This document shows, in pieces, positions 27,735 through 38,237 of a stretch of 64,000 nt of DNA. Source of the stretch: Mycolicibacterium psychrotolerans (GTDB taxonomy: Bacteria > Actinomycetota > Actinomycetes > Mycobacteriales > Mycobacteriaceae); NCBI RefSeq assembly GCF_010729305.1, contig NZ_AP022574.1, positions 3,782,001-3,846,000 on the forward strand, in the 5' to 3' direction. Under the pieces are notes generated by a model, which did no database searches, had not been told where the DNA came from, and saw nothing but the letters and a program-made list of their open reading frames with translations. A program made the position numbers and the translations under genes. Every line of letters begins with the position of its first letter. Position 1 is the first letter of the stretch.

Positions 27735-28172
27735 TCACGGATGTGATCGGGTCTGCAGGGTGCAGTCGGGGCACAGGCCCCAGAAGATGACCTCGGCCTC
27801 GTCGACGTCGAACCCCAGATCGTCCGACGCGGTCAGGCAGGGCGCCTCGCCCACGGCGCAGTCCACGTCGGCGACCACACCGCAGGATCGGCAGACGATG
27901 TGGTGGTGGTTGTCGTTGACGCGGGCCTCGTAGCGGGCCAGGTGGCCTGCGGGCTGGATGCGCCGCACCAGACCGGTCGCGGTCAGCGCGTTGAGCGCGT
28001 CGTAGACGGTCTGGCGGGAGATGTCGGGCTGTTCGTCCCGCGCGGCGTTGATGATGACCTCGGTGTCGGCGTGCGGATGGTGTTCGACGGCGTGCATCAC
28101 CGCCATCCGGGGGCGGGTCACCCGCAGCCCCACTGACTTGAGCGCGTCCGCGTACTGAGGATCGTCGGCCAT
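27735..28172 (-). CDS. furA: FurA, ferric uptake family repressor of katG
   Basis: 145 residues. Winged-helix DNA-binding domain: L-R-V-T-R-P-R-M-A-V-M, D-I-S-R-Q-T-V-Y-D-A-L-N-A-L. The metal-binding region has H-H-H-I-V-C-R-S-C-G and a late L-C-P-D-C, i.e. two CxxC pairs for structural zinc. FurA represses its own promoter and thus the furA-katG message, with derepression under oxidative stress. The ATG at 28172 is taken because a mycobacterial furA-like promoter ends exactly there; the upstream open frame covers the promoter. Confidence 0.95.
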   Translation of the reverse strand: MADDPQYADALKSVGLRVTRPRMAVMHAVEHHPHADTEVIINAARDEQPDISRQTVYDALNALTATGLVRRIQPAGHLARYEARVNDNHHHIVCRSCGVVADVDCAVGEAPCLTASDDLGFDVDEAEVIFWGLCPDCTLQTRSHP

Positions 28173-28178
28173 CGGTTC

Positions 28179-28208
28179 GATCTTGGTCCCTTTTCTGGAT
28201 GGGATCAA
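28179..28208 (-). promoter_or_regulatory. furA promoter, leaderless
   Basis: Minus strand: TTGATC (28208-28203), 18-nt spacer with an A-rich AGAAAAGGG core, AAGATC (28184-28179), then 6 nt to the furA ATG. Transcription would start at the initiation codon, as reported for furA of M. tuberculosis and M. smegmatis. The AT-rich stretch around the -35 is the likely FurA operator. Confidence 0.55.
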
Positions 28209-28250
28209 GTTTTTCGCGAAAACAGTTGGCCACGAACACCCAAACGCGTC

Positions 28251-28275
28251 GTGTGAGGCGCGCGCCGGCGGGTAT
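28251..28275 (+). promoter_or_regulatory. candidate SigF-type promoter of SDR gene
   Basis: GTGT (28251-28254), exact 15-nt spacer, perfect GGGTAT (28270-28275), 10 nt before the SDR ATG. One mismatch in the -35. Divergent from the furA promoter about 45 bp away. Confidence 0.5.
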
Positions 28276-28285
28276 GGGGCCGCGC

Positions 28286-29071
28286 ATGAGCCAAGCAGAA
28301 CTCGCACTCGTCACCGGAGCGTCCAGCGGCATCGGCCTCGAACTGGCGCGTAACTTCGCCCGCAACGGTTACGACCTCGTGGTGGCCGCAGACGACGACG
28401 CCATCCACGGCGTTCCCGCGGAGTTGGCCTCGCACGGCGGCGCGGTGCAGCCGGTCCAGGTCGACCTGCGCACCCCTGAGGGCGTCGAGCATCTTTTCGC
28501 CAGCACCGTCGAGGGCGGCCGGACGTTGACGGCCGCCGCGCTCAACGCGGGGGTCGGACGCGGTGAGATGTTCCTCAAGAGCGAACTGTCCGACGACCTG
28601 AGCATCATCGACCTCAACGTGCGCTCCACCGTGCACCTCGCCAAACTGGTGCTCCGTGACATGGCCAACCGCGACAGCGGCAAGGTGCTGTTCACCTCGT
28701 CGGTGGCTTCGATGATGCCGGGCTCCTACCAGCCGGTGTACAACGCGTCGAAGTCGTTCGTGCAGTCGTTCGTCAAGGCGCTGCAGGACGAACTGCGGGA
28801 CACCTCGATCACGGTGACCGCGCTGCTGCCCGGGCCGACCGACACCAACTTCTTCGCCAGGGCGAAGATGCTGGACTCCCCGATCGGCAAGATGGGCAAG
28901 GACGACCCGGCCGAGGTGGCCCGCCAGGGCTTCGAGGCGTTGATGCGCGGCGACCGCCAGGTGGTCGCCGCATCACTGAGCTCCAAGCTGATGGGCACGG
29001 TGTCGCGGGTGCTGCCGGATCCGGTCAAAGCGGCCGGGAGTCGACTGATCTCGGCTCCGCTGGGGCGCTGA
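28286..29071 (+). CDS. classical short-chain dehydrogenase
   Basis: 261 residues from ATG 28286. T-G-A-S-S-G-I-G near residue 11, L-N-A-G-V-G-R-G, the catalytic S-S-V-A-S and Y-N-A-S-K. After the catalytic site, L-P-G-P-T-D-T-N-F-F-A-R and a V-A-R-Q-G-F-E-A-L-M-R-G-D tail resemble DltE-like SDRs often annotated as oxidoreductases of unknown substrate. Its 3' end overlaps the convergent acyltransferase gene by 47 bp. A SigF-type promoter candidate precedes it, so stress induction is plausible. Confidence 0.8.
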   Translation: MSQAELALVTGASSGIGLELARNFARNGYDLVVAADDDAIHGVPAELASHGGAVQPVQVDLRTPEGVEHLFASTVEGGRTLTAAALNAGVGRGEMFLKSELSDDLSIIDLNVRSTVHLAKLVLRDMANRDSGKVLFTSSVASMMPGSYQPVYNASKSFVQSFVKALQDELRDTSITVTALLPGPTDTNFFARAKMLDSPIGKMGKDDPAEVARQGFEALMRGDRQVVAASLSSKLMGTVSRVLPDPVKAAGSRLISAPLGR

Positions 29072-30335
29072 TCCCCGAGACCCCCGCGGCCCCCGACGCG
29101 GCGATCCTCGCGGCCGCCACCGCCGCCACGAACGCCGCGAGCGCCACCCACCCCCACCCGGCGAGGCCGAACTTCGCGGTGAGCACGAGTGCCACCCCGG
29201 CCGCGCAGACCAGTGCGCCGGTGACCCCGGCGCGCGCGCCGCGGACCGGCGCCGGCGCGTCCCACCACGGCAACCGGCGGTGTTCCAGCGGCGAGAGCAC
29301 CGCGAAGAACACGCCCATCACCAGCGCGAACACGACGGCGCGCATGGCCAGCAGCGCCCAGAAGTGCGGTGCGTGCACGTCGTAGGCGTCCAGCCCGAGG
29401 GCGTTGAGGCCGAAGGTGGCCACCGCGATCGCCGGGATGTGCCACAGGTACAGCGTCATCGCCCCGGCGTTGCCCGCGGCCACTGCGCGCCACACCCGCG
29501 GCCGCTGCGCCCAGCGCTGCAGCACCCCGGCCGTGAGCACGAAGGCGCACGACATCCACGTGCAGTGCAGCGCGAGCAGCAGCGTCGGCGGCGACACGTT
29601 GGAGACGTGCTCGGCGCCGGTCACCACGAGCGACACGTCATAGGGTCCGGCGGCTGCGAGCAGCAACTGCGCGGCGAAGGCGGCGAGCCCGGTCGCCGCG
29701 GCGACGCGGACGCCCAGGAGCCGACGGGCGTACGCCACGCCGAAGAGCACCGGGATCAACCAGACCACCAGGAAGTTGGAGACACCCGCCGCCGGGTCGC
29801 CGGTCGCGAAGCGTGCCGCGTCAGCGAGCGCAGCAGCGATCAGCAGGCCGGCGAGCACGGCCCCGACGGCACGGCCGGTTCCCAGCCTGGTCAGCGCCGG
29901 CACGAAGGCGAGCGCCAGGAGGTAGACACCCAGGAACCACAGCAGCGCCACGCTCTCGCGCCCCACCCGGTCCGCCGAGTCCGCACCGAGCAGCACGCGG
30001 AGCACGAGGAGGCCGACCATCCACGCGGCGAGGTAGACGAACACCGGTCGGCACAACCGCTGCGCCCGGGTGAACAGCCAGGCGCCCCACGGTGTGGCCG
30101 CGCGGTAGCCGTAGGCGCCCGCGGCGCCGCCCGCGAGGAAGAACAGCGGCATGACCTGCGCGATCCAGGTGACGGGCGCGATGGCGGGCAGCGCCCCGAT
30201 CAGGTTGGCGATGTGCACGCCGCGGTCGTCGACGGTCGCCAGCAGCAGCGCGCAGTGCCCGAACATCACGACGACGAGGGCGGCGAGGCGCGCGACGTCG
30301 ACGGCCCGGTCGCGATCGGGTGTCGTGGTGGTCAT
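29025..30335 (-). CDS. acyltransferase-3 family membrane protein
   Basis: 436 residues with about ten hydrophobic segments. Opens R-D-R-A-V-D-V-A-R-L-A-A-L-V-V-V-M-F-G-H, with the Arg and His typical of acyltransferase family 3 (PF01757-type). P-L-F-F-L-A-G-G-A-A and T-L-Y-L-W-H-I-P are also family hallmarks. These integral membrane enzymes move acetyl or other acyl groups onto sugars, lipids or peptidoglycan. No dedicated SGNH partner domain is fused. Given the glycan locus a few kb away it could modify a surface sugar, but this is inference. Confidence 0.8.
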   Translation of the reverse strand: MTTTTPDRDRAVDVARLAALVVVMFGHCALLLATVDDRGVHIANLIGALPAIAPVTWIAQVMPLFFLAGGAAGAYGYRAATPWGAWLFTRAQRLCRPVFVYLAAWMVGLLVLRVLLGADSADRVGRESVALLWFLGVYLLALAFVPALTRLGTGRAVGAVLAGLLIAAALADAARFATGDPAAGVSNFLVVWLIPVLFGVAYARRLLGVRVAAATGLAAFAAQLLLAAAGPYDVSLVVTGAEHVSNVSPPTLLLALHCTWMSCAFVLTAGVLQRWAQRPRVWRAVAAGNAGAMTLYLWHIPAIAVATFGLNALGLDAYDVHAPHFWALLAMRAVVFALVMGVFFAVLSPLEHRRLPWWDAPAPVRGARAGVTGALVCAAGVALVLTAKFGLAGWGWVALAAFVAAVAAARIAASGAAGVSGISAPAEPRSVDSRPL

Positions 30336-30393
30336 GGCGCCAGCATGCCCGCTGGACGGGCTTCGGCGAATGAGTAGTACTACGCCGGTGTGC

Positions 30394-31392
30394 TCAGGGC
30401 AGTGCGCCCAGGAAGACGCTCAACGGTCCGTTCGACGATTCGGCCGGGGTGGGCGCCGTCGCGGTCGGCGTCGTTGCGGCCGAAACCGGTACGGGTGCGA
30501 CGACGGCCTGGACGGGACCGGCGGCCAGTTGAGAGCCGGTGAGGTGCGGCTCGCCGATCAGGCTCGAGAGGGTCTGCGGTTCGTCGGTGGTGATGCCGGC
30601 CGCGGCGGCGCTGGTGGCCGGGATCTCCTGAACGTCCTGCACGGTGGCGATCTGCGGGACGGTGGCGCTCGGTGTGTCGGTGTCGATGTCGGCCATCGCC
30701 GCCGCGGGCGTCTCGTCGGGGCCGGCGGCCGACACCTCGGCGGGCGTGGGCGGGGCGGCCTCGACGGGCTGAGCCATCGGGGCGGCCACGGGAGCGGCGG
30801 CCGGCGGGGGCGCGGGAGCGGCCGCCGGCGCCGCGGCGGGGGCAGGTACGGGTGCCGGTGCGGCGGAGTCGGTCACGGGTGGGGTCGAGGAGAAACCGCC
30901 GGTCAGCGCATAGATGCCGACACCGGCGACCGCGGCAACGCTGGCCGCGGCGGCGGTGGCGCTCACGGCCACCGGCACCCGCGACACGAGGCGGACGAGC
31001 ATGTTGCGGTGGTCGGCGCCGCGCAGGTCGGCGCGAGCGGCGCCGTAGGCGAGGACCAGGTGGGGCGCGATGTGGCGGGCGGTGCGGTTGCGGCCCTCGC
31101 GCGCGGCGTCCTGCGACACCGTCTCGACGGTCTCGAATCCGAAGAGCCGCAACTTGGTCCGCAGCCTGATCCCGTGCGCGCGGGCGTCCTCGCTCCACGT
31201 CATCCGGACGCCGTCGATGTCGCGTTCGCTTTGCAGGGCGAACGACTGGATGCTGCGAGCGGCCGCCCTGGCTATCTCGTTCGCCGAGTCGAGGGTGACC
31301 ACCTCGTCGGCGAGGATGGTGCCGTCCTTGGTGTCGACGAGCGCCCAGACAGCACTCTTCGCGGTCAACGAGAGACCCATAACCACGCGCAT
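30394..31392 (-). CDS. DUF7159-type mycobacterial membrane protein, copy 2
   Basis: 332 residues, the same length as the copy at 1541-2539. N-terminal ~185 residues form a cytosolic ASKHA-like domain opening V-M-G-L-S-L-T-A-K-S-A-V-W-A-L-V-D. Then one transmembrane helix (V-A-V-S-A-T-A-A-A-A-S-V-A-A-V-A-G-V-G-I-Y) and an Ala/Pro-rich extracytoplasmic tail. The final residues S-V-F-L-G-A-L-P echo N-L-F-T-A-L-P in copy 1. AGGGG lies just upstream of the ATG. Function unknown; the split into a nucleotide-fold domain and external Pro-rich arm suggests a membrane-anchored sensor or scaffold. Confidence 0.7.
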   Translation of the reverse strand: MRVVMGLSLTAKSAVWALVDTKDGTILADEVVTLDSANEIARAAARSIQSFALQSERDIDGVRMTWSEDARAHGIRLRTKLRLFGFETVETVSQDAAREGRNRTARHIAPHLVLAYGAARADLRGADHRNMLVRLVSRVPVAVSATAAAASVAAVAGVGIYALTGGFSSTPPVTDSAAPAPVPAPAAAPAAAPAPPPAAAPVAAPMAQPVEAAPPTPAEVSAAGPDETPAAAMADIDTDTPSATVPQIATVQDVQEIPATSAAAAGITTDEPQTLSSLIGEPHLTGSQLAAGPVQAVVAPVPVSAATTPTATAPTPAESSNGPLSVFLGALP

Positions 31393-31506
31393 AGCTACCC
31401 CTAGACGACGGCCGGTGTTGGCCCTTTATTCGGCGCGTCTGTGACGGATGTTACGCAGTCGGCAAGGCGGTTTCCCGGATCGTGGCGAAACTGCAATTTA
31501 CCGGCG

Positions 31507-31537
31507 CGGCGAATTCGCCGGGATAGCTGACCGAAAA

Positions 31538-31540
<3 letters not shown>
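31507..31540 (-). terminator. inverted repeats at the icd2 stop
   Basis: On the minus strand the icd2 stop lies inside AGCTGA-N7-TCAGCT, followed at 31520-31507 by the 14-bp perfect palindrome CGGCGAATTCGCCG. Two small hairpins in tandem could terminate icd2 transcription; there is no T-run, common for mycobacterial terminators. The rest of 31393-31537 shows only the upstream region of the DUF7159-type gene. Confidence 0.35.
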
Positions 31541-33775
<2,235 letters not shown>

Positions 33776-33976
33776 GTGGTGGTCTCCCGGCGTCAGTTTC
33801 GGTCAGTACTGGGCACGTCTCGTAGCGGGTGTCGACGGCACCGGCGGTGCCCCTCTCGGCGCCTCTCCCGATGGCATCGCCACCCTCTGGCGCAGCCTAC
33901 CGAACCGGCCCGCCGCAGGGATCGGTCCGGTGCGCGGTCGAGCAGAGCCGGCGCTTGCGCGGACGACGGCGTCCGG

Positions 33977-35018
33977 TCAGTCGTTCGGTGTGATGACTGC
34001 GCGACCTCGGATCTTGCCGTCGTGCAGCAGCTGGTAGGCGTGTGCCGCATCGTCGAGGGAGAAGTGTTCGACAAGCATGGTGATCTTGCCCGTCTGGGCG
34101 AGGCTGATGACGTCGATCAGCTCCGGAATCGCGCCCCAGAAGGGCGAGGCGACTGAACATTCCTGCGCCGGGCTGTGAAAGTTGACGGGCAGGGCTGCGT
34201 TACCGAGCCCGACGATGGTGAGATGCCCGAGGACGCGTGACACCTCAGCGGCCATCCTGAGGGTCGGACCGACGCCGACCAGATCGAGCACGAGTTCGGC
34301 GCCCTGACCGCCGGTGATGTGCTTGATGCGGGTGATGGCGTCGTCACCGGAGATCAAGGCCTCATCGGCGCCCATCCTGGTGGCGATCTTCAACTTGTCG
34401 GTTGACGTGTCCACCGCGACAACGGTTGTCGCTGATGCCAACGCCTTGAGAACCTGGATCGCCATTTGGCCGAGGCCGCCTGCGCCGATGACGACGGCGG
34501 CGGAGCCAGGCCCCAGCAGATGCACGGAACGCTTCACGGCGTGATAACTGGTCAGTCCGGCGTCGGTCAGCGGCGCCGCCTCGGCGGGGATCCAGATCAC
34601 CAAGAGGAATCAGATGGCGCGTCGCCGGGACGAGCAGGTATTCCGCCATGCCGCCGTCGGTGCCGCCGAGCCCGCCGGGACTGGGGTACCCGGGCGTCTG
34701 GCAGTAGTTCTCCATCCCCTGTCGGCAATTCATGCAGAGTCCGCAACCCCAGGGGCCGTAGACGATCACCGGGTCGCCGGTGGTGAAACCGGTGGCTCCC
34801 GGCCCCATCGTCTCGACCCAGCCGGCGTTCTCGTGGCCGAGGGTGAACGGCAGCGTGAAACCCTTTGTCCCGGCGGGTGCTTCCAACAGATGGAGATCCG
34901 AATGGCAGGCGCCGGCACCGCCGACCTTGATCAGCACCTCCCCCGGGCCCGGTTCGGGCACCAGTACGTCGCGAAGCCGGCCCGGCTGCTGCCACTCGAC
35001 GAACTGGAAAGCCTTGAT
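33977..35018 (-). pseudogene. zinc-type alcohol dehydrogenase, frameshifted and without start codon
   Basis: Two frames together give one complete NAD(P)-dependent alcohol dehydrogenase. Part one contains G-A-C-H-S-D-L-H, G-H-E-N-A-G-W-V-E and the structural-zinc Cys set C-G-L-C-M-N-C-R ... N-Y-C. Part two contains L-T-D-A-G-L-T-S-Y-H-A-V-K-R-S and G-A-G-G-L-G-Q-M-A. They join at P-L-G-D-L-D-P / A-E-A-A-P-L, where a four-G run (34586-34589, plus strand) has one base too many. At the expected start the codon is ATC (35018-35016) followed by K-A-F-Q-F-V-E-W; the frame is closed by TGA upstream with no ATG/GTG/TTG between. The first usable start is GTG 34961, inside the domain. Downstream of the P450, whose product it would have oxidised. 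Confidence 0.8.
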
Positions 35019-35022
35019 GGCG

Positions 35023-36306
35023 TTACCTCGCCTCGGCGATCCGGTCGAACTCGACCTCGAGATGCAGAGGGCCGCGGAAGACCTGGTTCACCCGGTATGG
35101 CGGCGGGTCGACGACCAGGCGCGGGTTCTCGACGCGCCGCAGGAAGGTCTCCAGCGCGATGTTGACCTCCAGCCGGGCCAGGGGACCACCCATGCAACTG
35201 TGCACGCCGCGACCCCAGCCCACGTGCTCGTTGTCGGGTCTGTGGACATCGAAGGTCTCCGGATCGGGGAACCGCTTCGGGTCGCGGTTGGCCGCGCCGT
35301 ACAGCAGGTGCACCGCCGAGCCCGCCGGGATGATGGTCCCGCCCACCGCGATGTCGGCGGTCACGCTGCGGCTGGGGAAGAATTGCACCGCGGACTGCAA
35401 CCGCAGCACCTCTTCGATCGCCTTCGGGATCAGTTCGCGCTTCTCGCGCAGCAATTCGATCGACTCGGGATTGCGCAGCAGGGTCAGCACGCAGTGCGCG
35501 ATGGTGTTGACCGTGGAGTCGTGCCCGGCGATCAGCAGCAGCATCGCGTTGGCCGCGGCCTCCTGCGGCGTCATCGGCCCGTCGGGTCCGTCCGTGTCGT
35601 TGACCAACTTGGACAACACGCAGTCCTGCGGTTCCGTGAGGAACCCCTCGATCAGCTCGGCCATGTACGCGGTCAGCGCGGCACTGCTCTCCTGCCCTTT
35701 TCGCTTGCGCGCCTGGCCTTCCTCGGTTTTGGCGTCCGGGCCCATGTCCGTGCCGACCATGAAGTCGAAGATCCAGCCGTGGAAGGTGGGTTCGTCCTTC
35801 AGTGGGACACCGAGGATTTGGCAGATGACCGCGACCGGCACCGGATAGGCGTAGTCGTCGACGACGTCGAACGTGGCGCCTCCCCCGGCGATGACGTTGT
35901 CCAGCAGCTCGTCGCACAGCGACTGGATGCCAGCCGCCATGTCGGGAATGACGTGCGGCGAGTGCGGCGGCGCGAAGTGCCGCATCACCTGGCGGCGCTG
36001 CTTGTCGTGCTTGGCCGGGTCCGACACGATCAGGCTGGCTTCCCGGCCGTAGGCCTGCATGTGCTCGGCGCCTACATCGGGCTGCGCGTGCGCGCCCGGC
36101 TGCGCCGAAAGAGGACTCCGCGAGATGTCGGAGCTGACATGCGGGTCGTGCGCGAGCTGAAGCAGCTCGCGGTATCCGGTCACCACGTAGACCCTGTCGG
36201 CCACCTGTACGACCGGCGTCTGGCGGAGCTCGTCGAAGAACCGATACGGGTCGTGGCGGTTCTCGTATCTCATCGCCTCGGTCCAGGCGGTTTCCGCGGT
36301 TGTCAT
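35023..36306 (-). CDS. cytochrome P450
   Basis: 427 residues. I-helix L-I-A-G-H-D-S-T for oxygen activation, K-helix E-E-V-L-R, and heme loop V-G-W-G-R-G-V-H-S-C-M-G with the Cys ligand; the usual Phe seven residues before Cys is Trp. Soluble bacterial class I P450 fed by the ferredoxin and ferredoxin reductase encoded just upstream. The ferredoxin-reductase-P450-alcohol dehydrogenase order suggests hydroxylation of a hydrophobic substrate followed by alcohol oxidation, e.g. terpenoid or alkane degradation. Subfamily and substrate not recognised. Confidence 0.92.
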   Translation of the reverse strand: MTTAETAWTEAMRYENRHDPYRFFDELRQTPVVQVADRVYVVTGYRELLQLAHDPHVSSDISRSPLSAQPGAHAQPDVGAEHMQAYGREASLIVSDPAKHDKQRRQVMRHFAPPHSPHVIPDMAAGIQSLCDELLDNVIAGGGATFDVVDDYAYPVPVAVICQILGVPLKDEPTFHGWIFDFMVGTDMGPDAKTEEGQARKRKGQESSAALTAYMAELIEGFLTEPQDCVLSKLVNDTDGPDGPMTPQEAAANAMLLLIAGHDSTVNTIAHCVLTLLRNPESIELLREKRELIPKAIEEVLRLQSAVQFFPSRSVTADIAVGGTIIPAGSAVHLLYGAANRDPKRFPDPETFDVHRPDNEHVGWGRGVHSCMGGPLARLEVNIALETFLRRVENPRLVVDPPPYRVNQVFRGPLHLEVEFDRIAEAR

Positions 36307-36327
36307 GGGTGCTCCAGTTCTGGCGGG

Positions 36328-37731
36328 CTAGCGGCTCTTGAGGCGGAACTCGGCGCCCCGCGAGGTCGGGTCGTGGCCGGTCAGCACGACGTCGGGGATC
36401 CCGGTCGGTTCCCGCGGATCCGGGAATCGGGCCGACATCACCTCGGAGTTCGCCGGCACGTCGTACCCCGCCGGTGGAGGCGGGAACGGTGCCGACTGCT
36501 CGATCAGCCTGCCGTAGTACTCCAGCCACTTGCCGTGGTTGAAGGTGATGGCGCCGACGATGCGGCCGTTCTTGCCGAACGCGGCGGCGAACCGGAGGTC
36601 CTCGACCGAGCCCTGGGTGAACACGATCTCGTCGCCGAAGGAGCACACTCCGACGCCCTTGATGTTGACGCCGAACTGGCCGGACCAGAACTGCGGCAGC
36701 GGCAGGTGCGGACGCCGGCCCTTCTCGAGGCTGACCATGTTGTGTGCCGCGGTCTGGGCGCCCAGCACGGCGGCGTCCACATGCTCGATCGCCATGAACT
36801 GATACTCGTAGAGCACGTGGGGTGCCCGCGCTATGTCACCGGCGACGAAGATGTTGTCGGTCACCACGCCGTTGATGTCGAAGGCCCGGCACCCGGCATC
36901 GCAGGCGACTCCCCAGAACCCGGCGGCGAGTTCGGAACCCTCGAGCCATTCGACATTGCGGATCGATCCCAGCGACGCCACCACCACGTCGACGTCGAGC
37001 AGCGTCCCGTCCGACAACTGGGCCTGCCGGACGTGGCCGTCGGCGTCGCCCTTCAACGCCTCCACAGCCACTCCGGTGCGCAGGTCGACGCCGGCGTCGC
37101 GATGCATCTTGGCGGCGATGTCGCCGATCACCCCGCCGAGCGGCCCCACCAGCGGGGCGCTCGAGCGCTCGGCGACCGTCACGTCCAGTCCGAGGTCTCG
37201 ACAGACCGAGGCCATCTCCGAACCGATGAAGCCCGCGCCCACGATCAGGACCCGTTTCGGACGGGCCTTGAACGCCTCCTGGATACGTGCCGCATCATCG
37301 CTGGTGCGCAGCGTGAACAGGCCCTTCAGCTTGGCTTCTTCGGGGTTGAACCATGCGCGGGACCGGACCCCGGTGGCGATGAGCAACCGGTCATAGGGCA
37401 CCGTGTCGCCGTTGGCCAGCACCACTTCGCGGTTGTCGCGGTCCAGGCGGGTCGCCGCGACGCCCAGGCGCCAGTCGGCGTCGACGGCACGCAACCGGGG
37501 AAGCTTGGTGTTGCCTGCCGGGACCCATCCCTTGAGCACCTGCTTCGACAGCGGCGGACGGTCGTAGGGCTCGTGGACCTCGTCGCCGATGATGGTGAGC
37601 GAGCCGGTGAATCCCTCATCGCGCAATGCCTCCGCGGCACGCAACCCGGCCAGCGACGCTCCGACGATCACGATCCTGCCTTCGGCCTTGAACGTTCTGA
37701 CGAGCTCGTCGATCATCGGGTAGGAGGTCAC
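36328..37731 (-). CDS. FAD-dependent ferredoxin reductase
   Basis: 467 residues from a GTG overlapping the ferredoxin stop (GTGA). FAD-binding G-A-S-L-A-G-L-R-A-A-E, Y-D-R-P-P-L-S-K, NAD-binding V-G-A-G-F-I-G-S-E, and late G-D-I-A-R for the flavin. This is the rubredoxin/putidaredoxin-reductase-type flavoprotein that moves electrons from NADH to the ferredoxin. The C-terminal region (about 60 residues after the reductase dimer domain) is longer than in putidaredoxin reductase. Works with the adjacent ferredoxin and P450. Confidence 0.9.
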   Translation of the reverse strand: MTSYPMIDELVRTFKAEGRIVIVGASLAGLRAAEALRDEGFTGSLTIIGDEVHEPYDRPPLSKQVLKGWVPAGNTKLPRLRAVDADWRLGVAATRLDRDNREVVLANGDTVPYDRLLIATGVRSRAWFNPEEAKLKGLFTLRTSDDAARIQEAFKARPKRVLIVGAGFIGSEMASVCRDLGLDVTVAERSSAPLVGPLGGVIGDIAAKMHRDAGVDLRTGVAVEALKGDADGHVRQAQLSDGTLLDVDVVVASLGSIRNVEWLEGSELAAGFWGVACDAGCRAFDINGVVTDNIFVAGDIARAPHVLYEYQFMAIEHVDAAVLGAQTAAHNMVSLEKGRRPHLPLPQFWSGQFGVNIKGVGVCSFGDEIVFTQGSVEDLRFAAAFGKNGRIVGAITFNHGKWLEYYGRLIEQSAPFPPPPAGYDVPANSEVMSARFPDPREPTGIPDVVLTGHDPTSRGAEFRLKSR

Positions 37732-37943
37732 AGCGTCGTCCTGTCCGCGGGCGGATCCATCTCGGCGATGATCGCCTGAACCGGGCAGGACGCCACCGCC
37801 CGCGCCACCTGCTGACGCTGCGATTCGTCGGGGTTCGGGTCGTAGGCGAGGGCTTCCTCGCCGTTGAGTTGCAGCACCTCGGGTGCGAGCGGGACGCATT
37901 GGGCGTATCCCAGACAACGATTGAGGTCGACGACGATACGCAT
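37728..37943 (-). CDS. [3Fe-4S]-type ferredoxin
   Basis: 71 residues. Three cysteines in the 3Fe-4S arrangement: C10, C16 (C-L-G-Y-A-Q-C) and C53 followed by Pro (S-C-P-V-Q-A-I). The residue that would be the second Cys ligand of a 4Fe-4S cluster is Tyr13. Small acidic electron carrier, the typical partner of actinobacterial P450s. AAGGAG is 10 nt upstream of the ATG. First gene of the ferredoxin-reductase-P450-dehydrogenase unit. Confidence 0.92.
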   Translation of the reverse strand: MRIVVDLNRCLGYAQCVPLAPEVLQLNGEEALAYDPNPDESQRQQVARAVASCPVQAIIAEMDPPADRTTL

Positions 37944-37967
37944 GCCTACTCAGCTCCTTGTCAACCG

Positions 37968-37989
37968 GCGCTGAGGGCTGGATCAGCGC
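37968..37989. promoter_or_regulatory. inverted repeat, possible operator
   Basis: GCGCTGA (37968-37974), 8-nt gap, TCAGCGC (37983-37989): a perfect 7-bp dyad 25 bp upstream of the ferredoxin start. Size and symmetry fit a TetR-like operator, but no such regulator gene is adjacent. A TTGAC lies between the dyad and the start. Confidence 0.35.
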
Positions 37990-38200
37990 AGCCCCGCATT
38001 CGGAGCGGTCGCGCTGACGCTACGGTAAATGCAGCTTCCTCACGCTGTTATGGGCGAGGTTCTCCTTCCGGCCGAGCAGCGGTTGACCGTGTTCGGATCG
38101 CCCGTCCGGAAAGTCCTCGCGCAGAACGTTTCTCAGACGAGACTTCGTGGGCGATACCCGCTCACGTCAGTACCGCTCACCGACCGTGCAGGCGTCCGAG

Positions 38201-38225
38201 GTTGACGTGCCCGATTCGCGGGCAT
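38201..38225 (+). promoter_or_regulatory. weak SigF-type promoter candidate of cupin gene
   Basis: GTTG (38201-38204), 15-nt spacer, GGGCAT (38220-38225), 12 nt before ATG 38238. One mismatch per box. Kept because it repeats the spacer and position seen at five other genes. Confidence 0.25.
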
Positions 38226-38237
38226 GGAATGGCAGTC

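Noticed and set aside
31385..31392. GGGGTAG directly before the second DUF7159-type gene as SigF promoter
   Set aside because: No -35 match, and it overlaps the expected ribosome-binding site position.
34780..37779. 999-codon plus-strand open frame opposite the P450 unit
   Set aside because: Composition and lack of motifs mark it as a shadow of the P450, reductase and dehydrogenase genes.
38128..38156. GTTT-N17-GGGCGA upstream of the cupin gene
   Set aside because: Poor -10, and more than 80 nt from the start; the site at 38201 is better though still weak.
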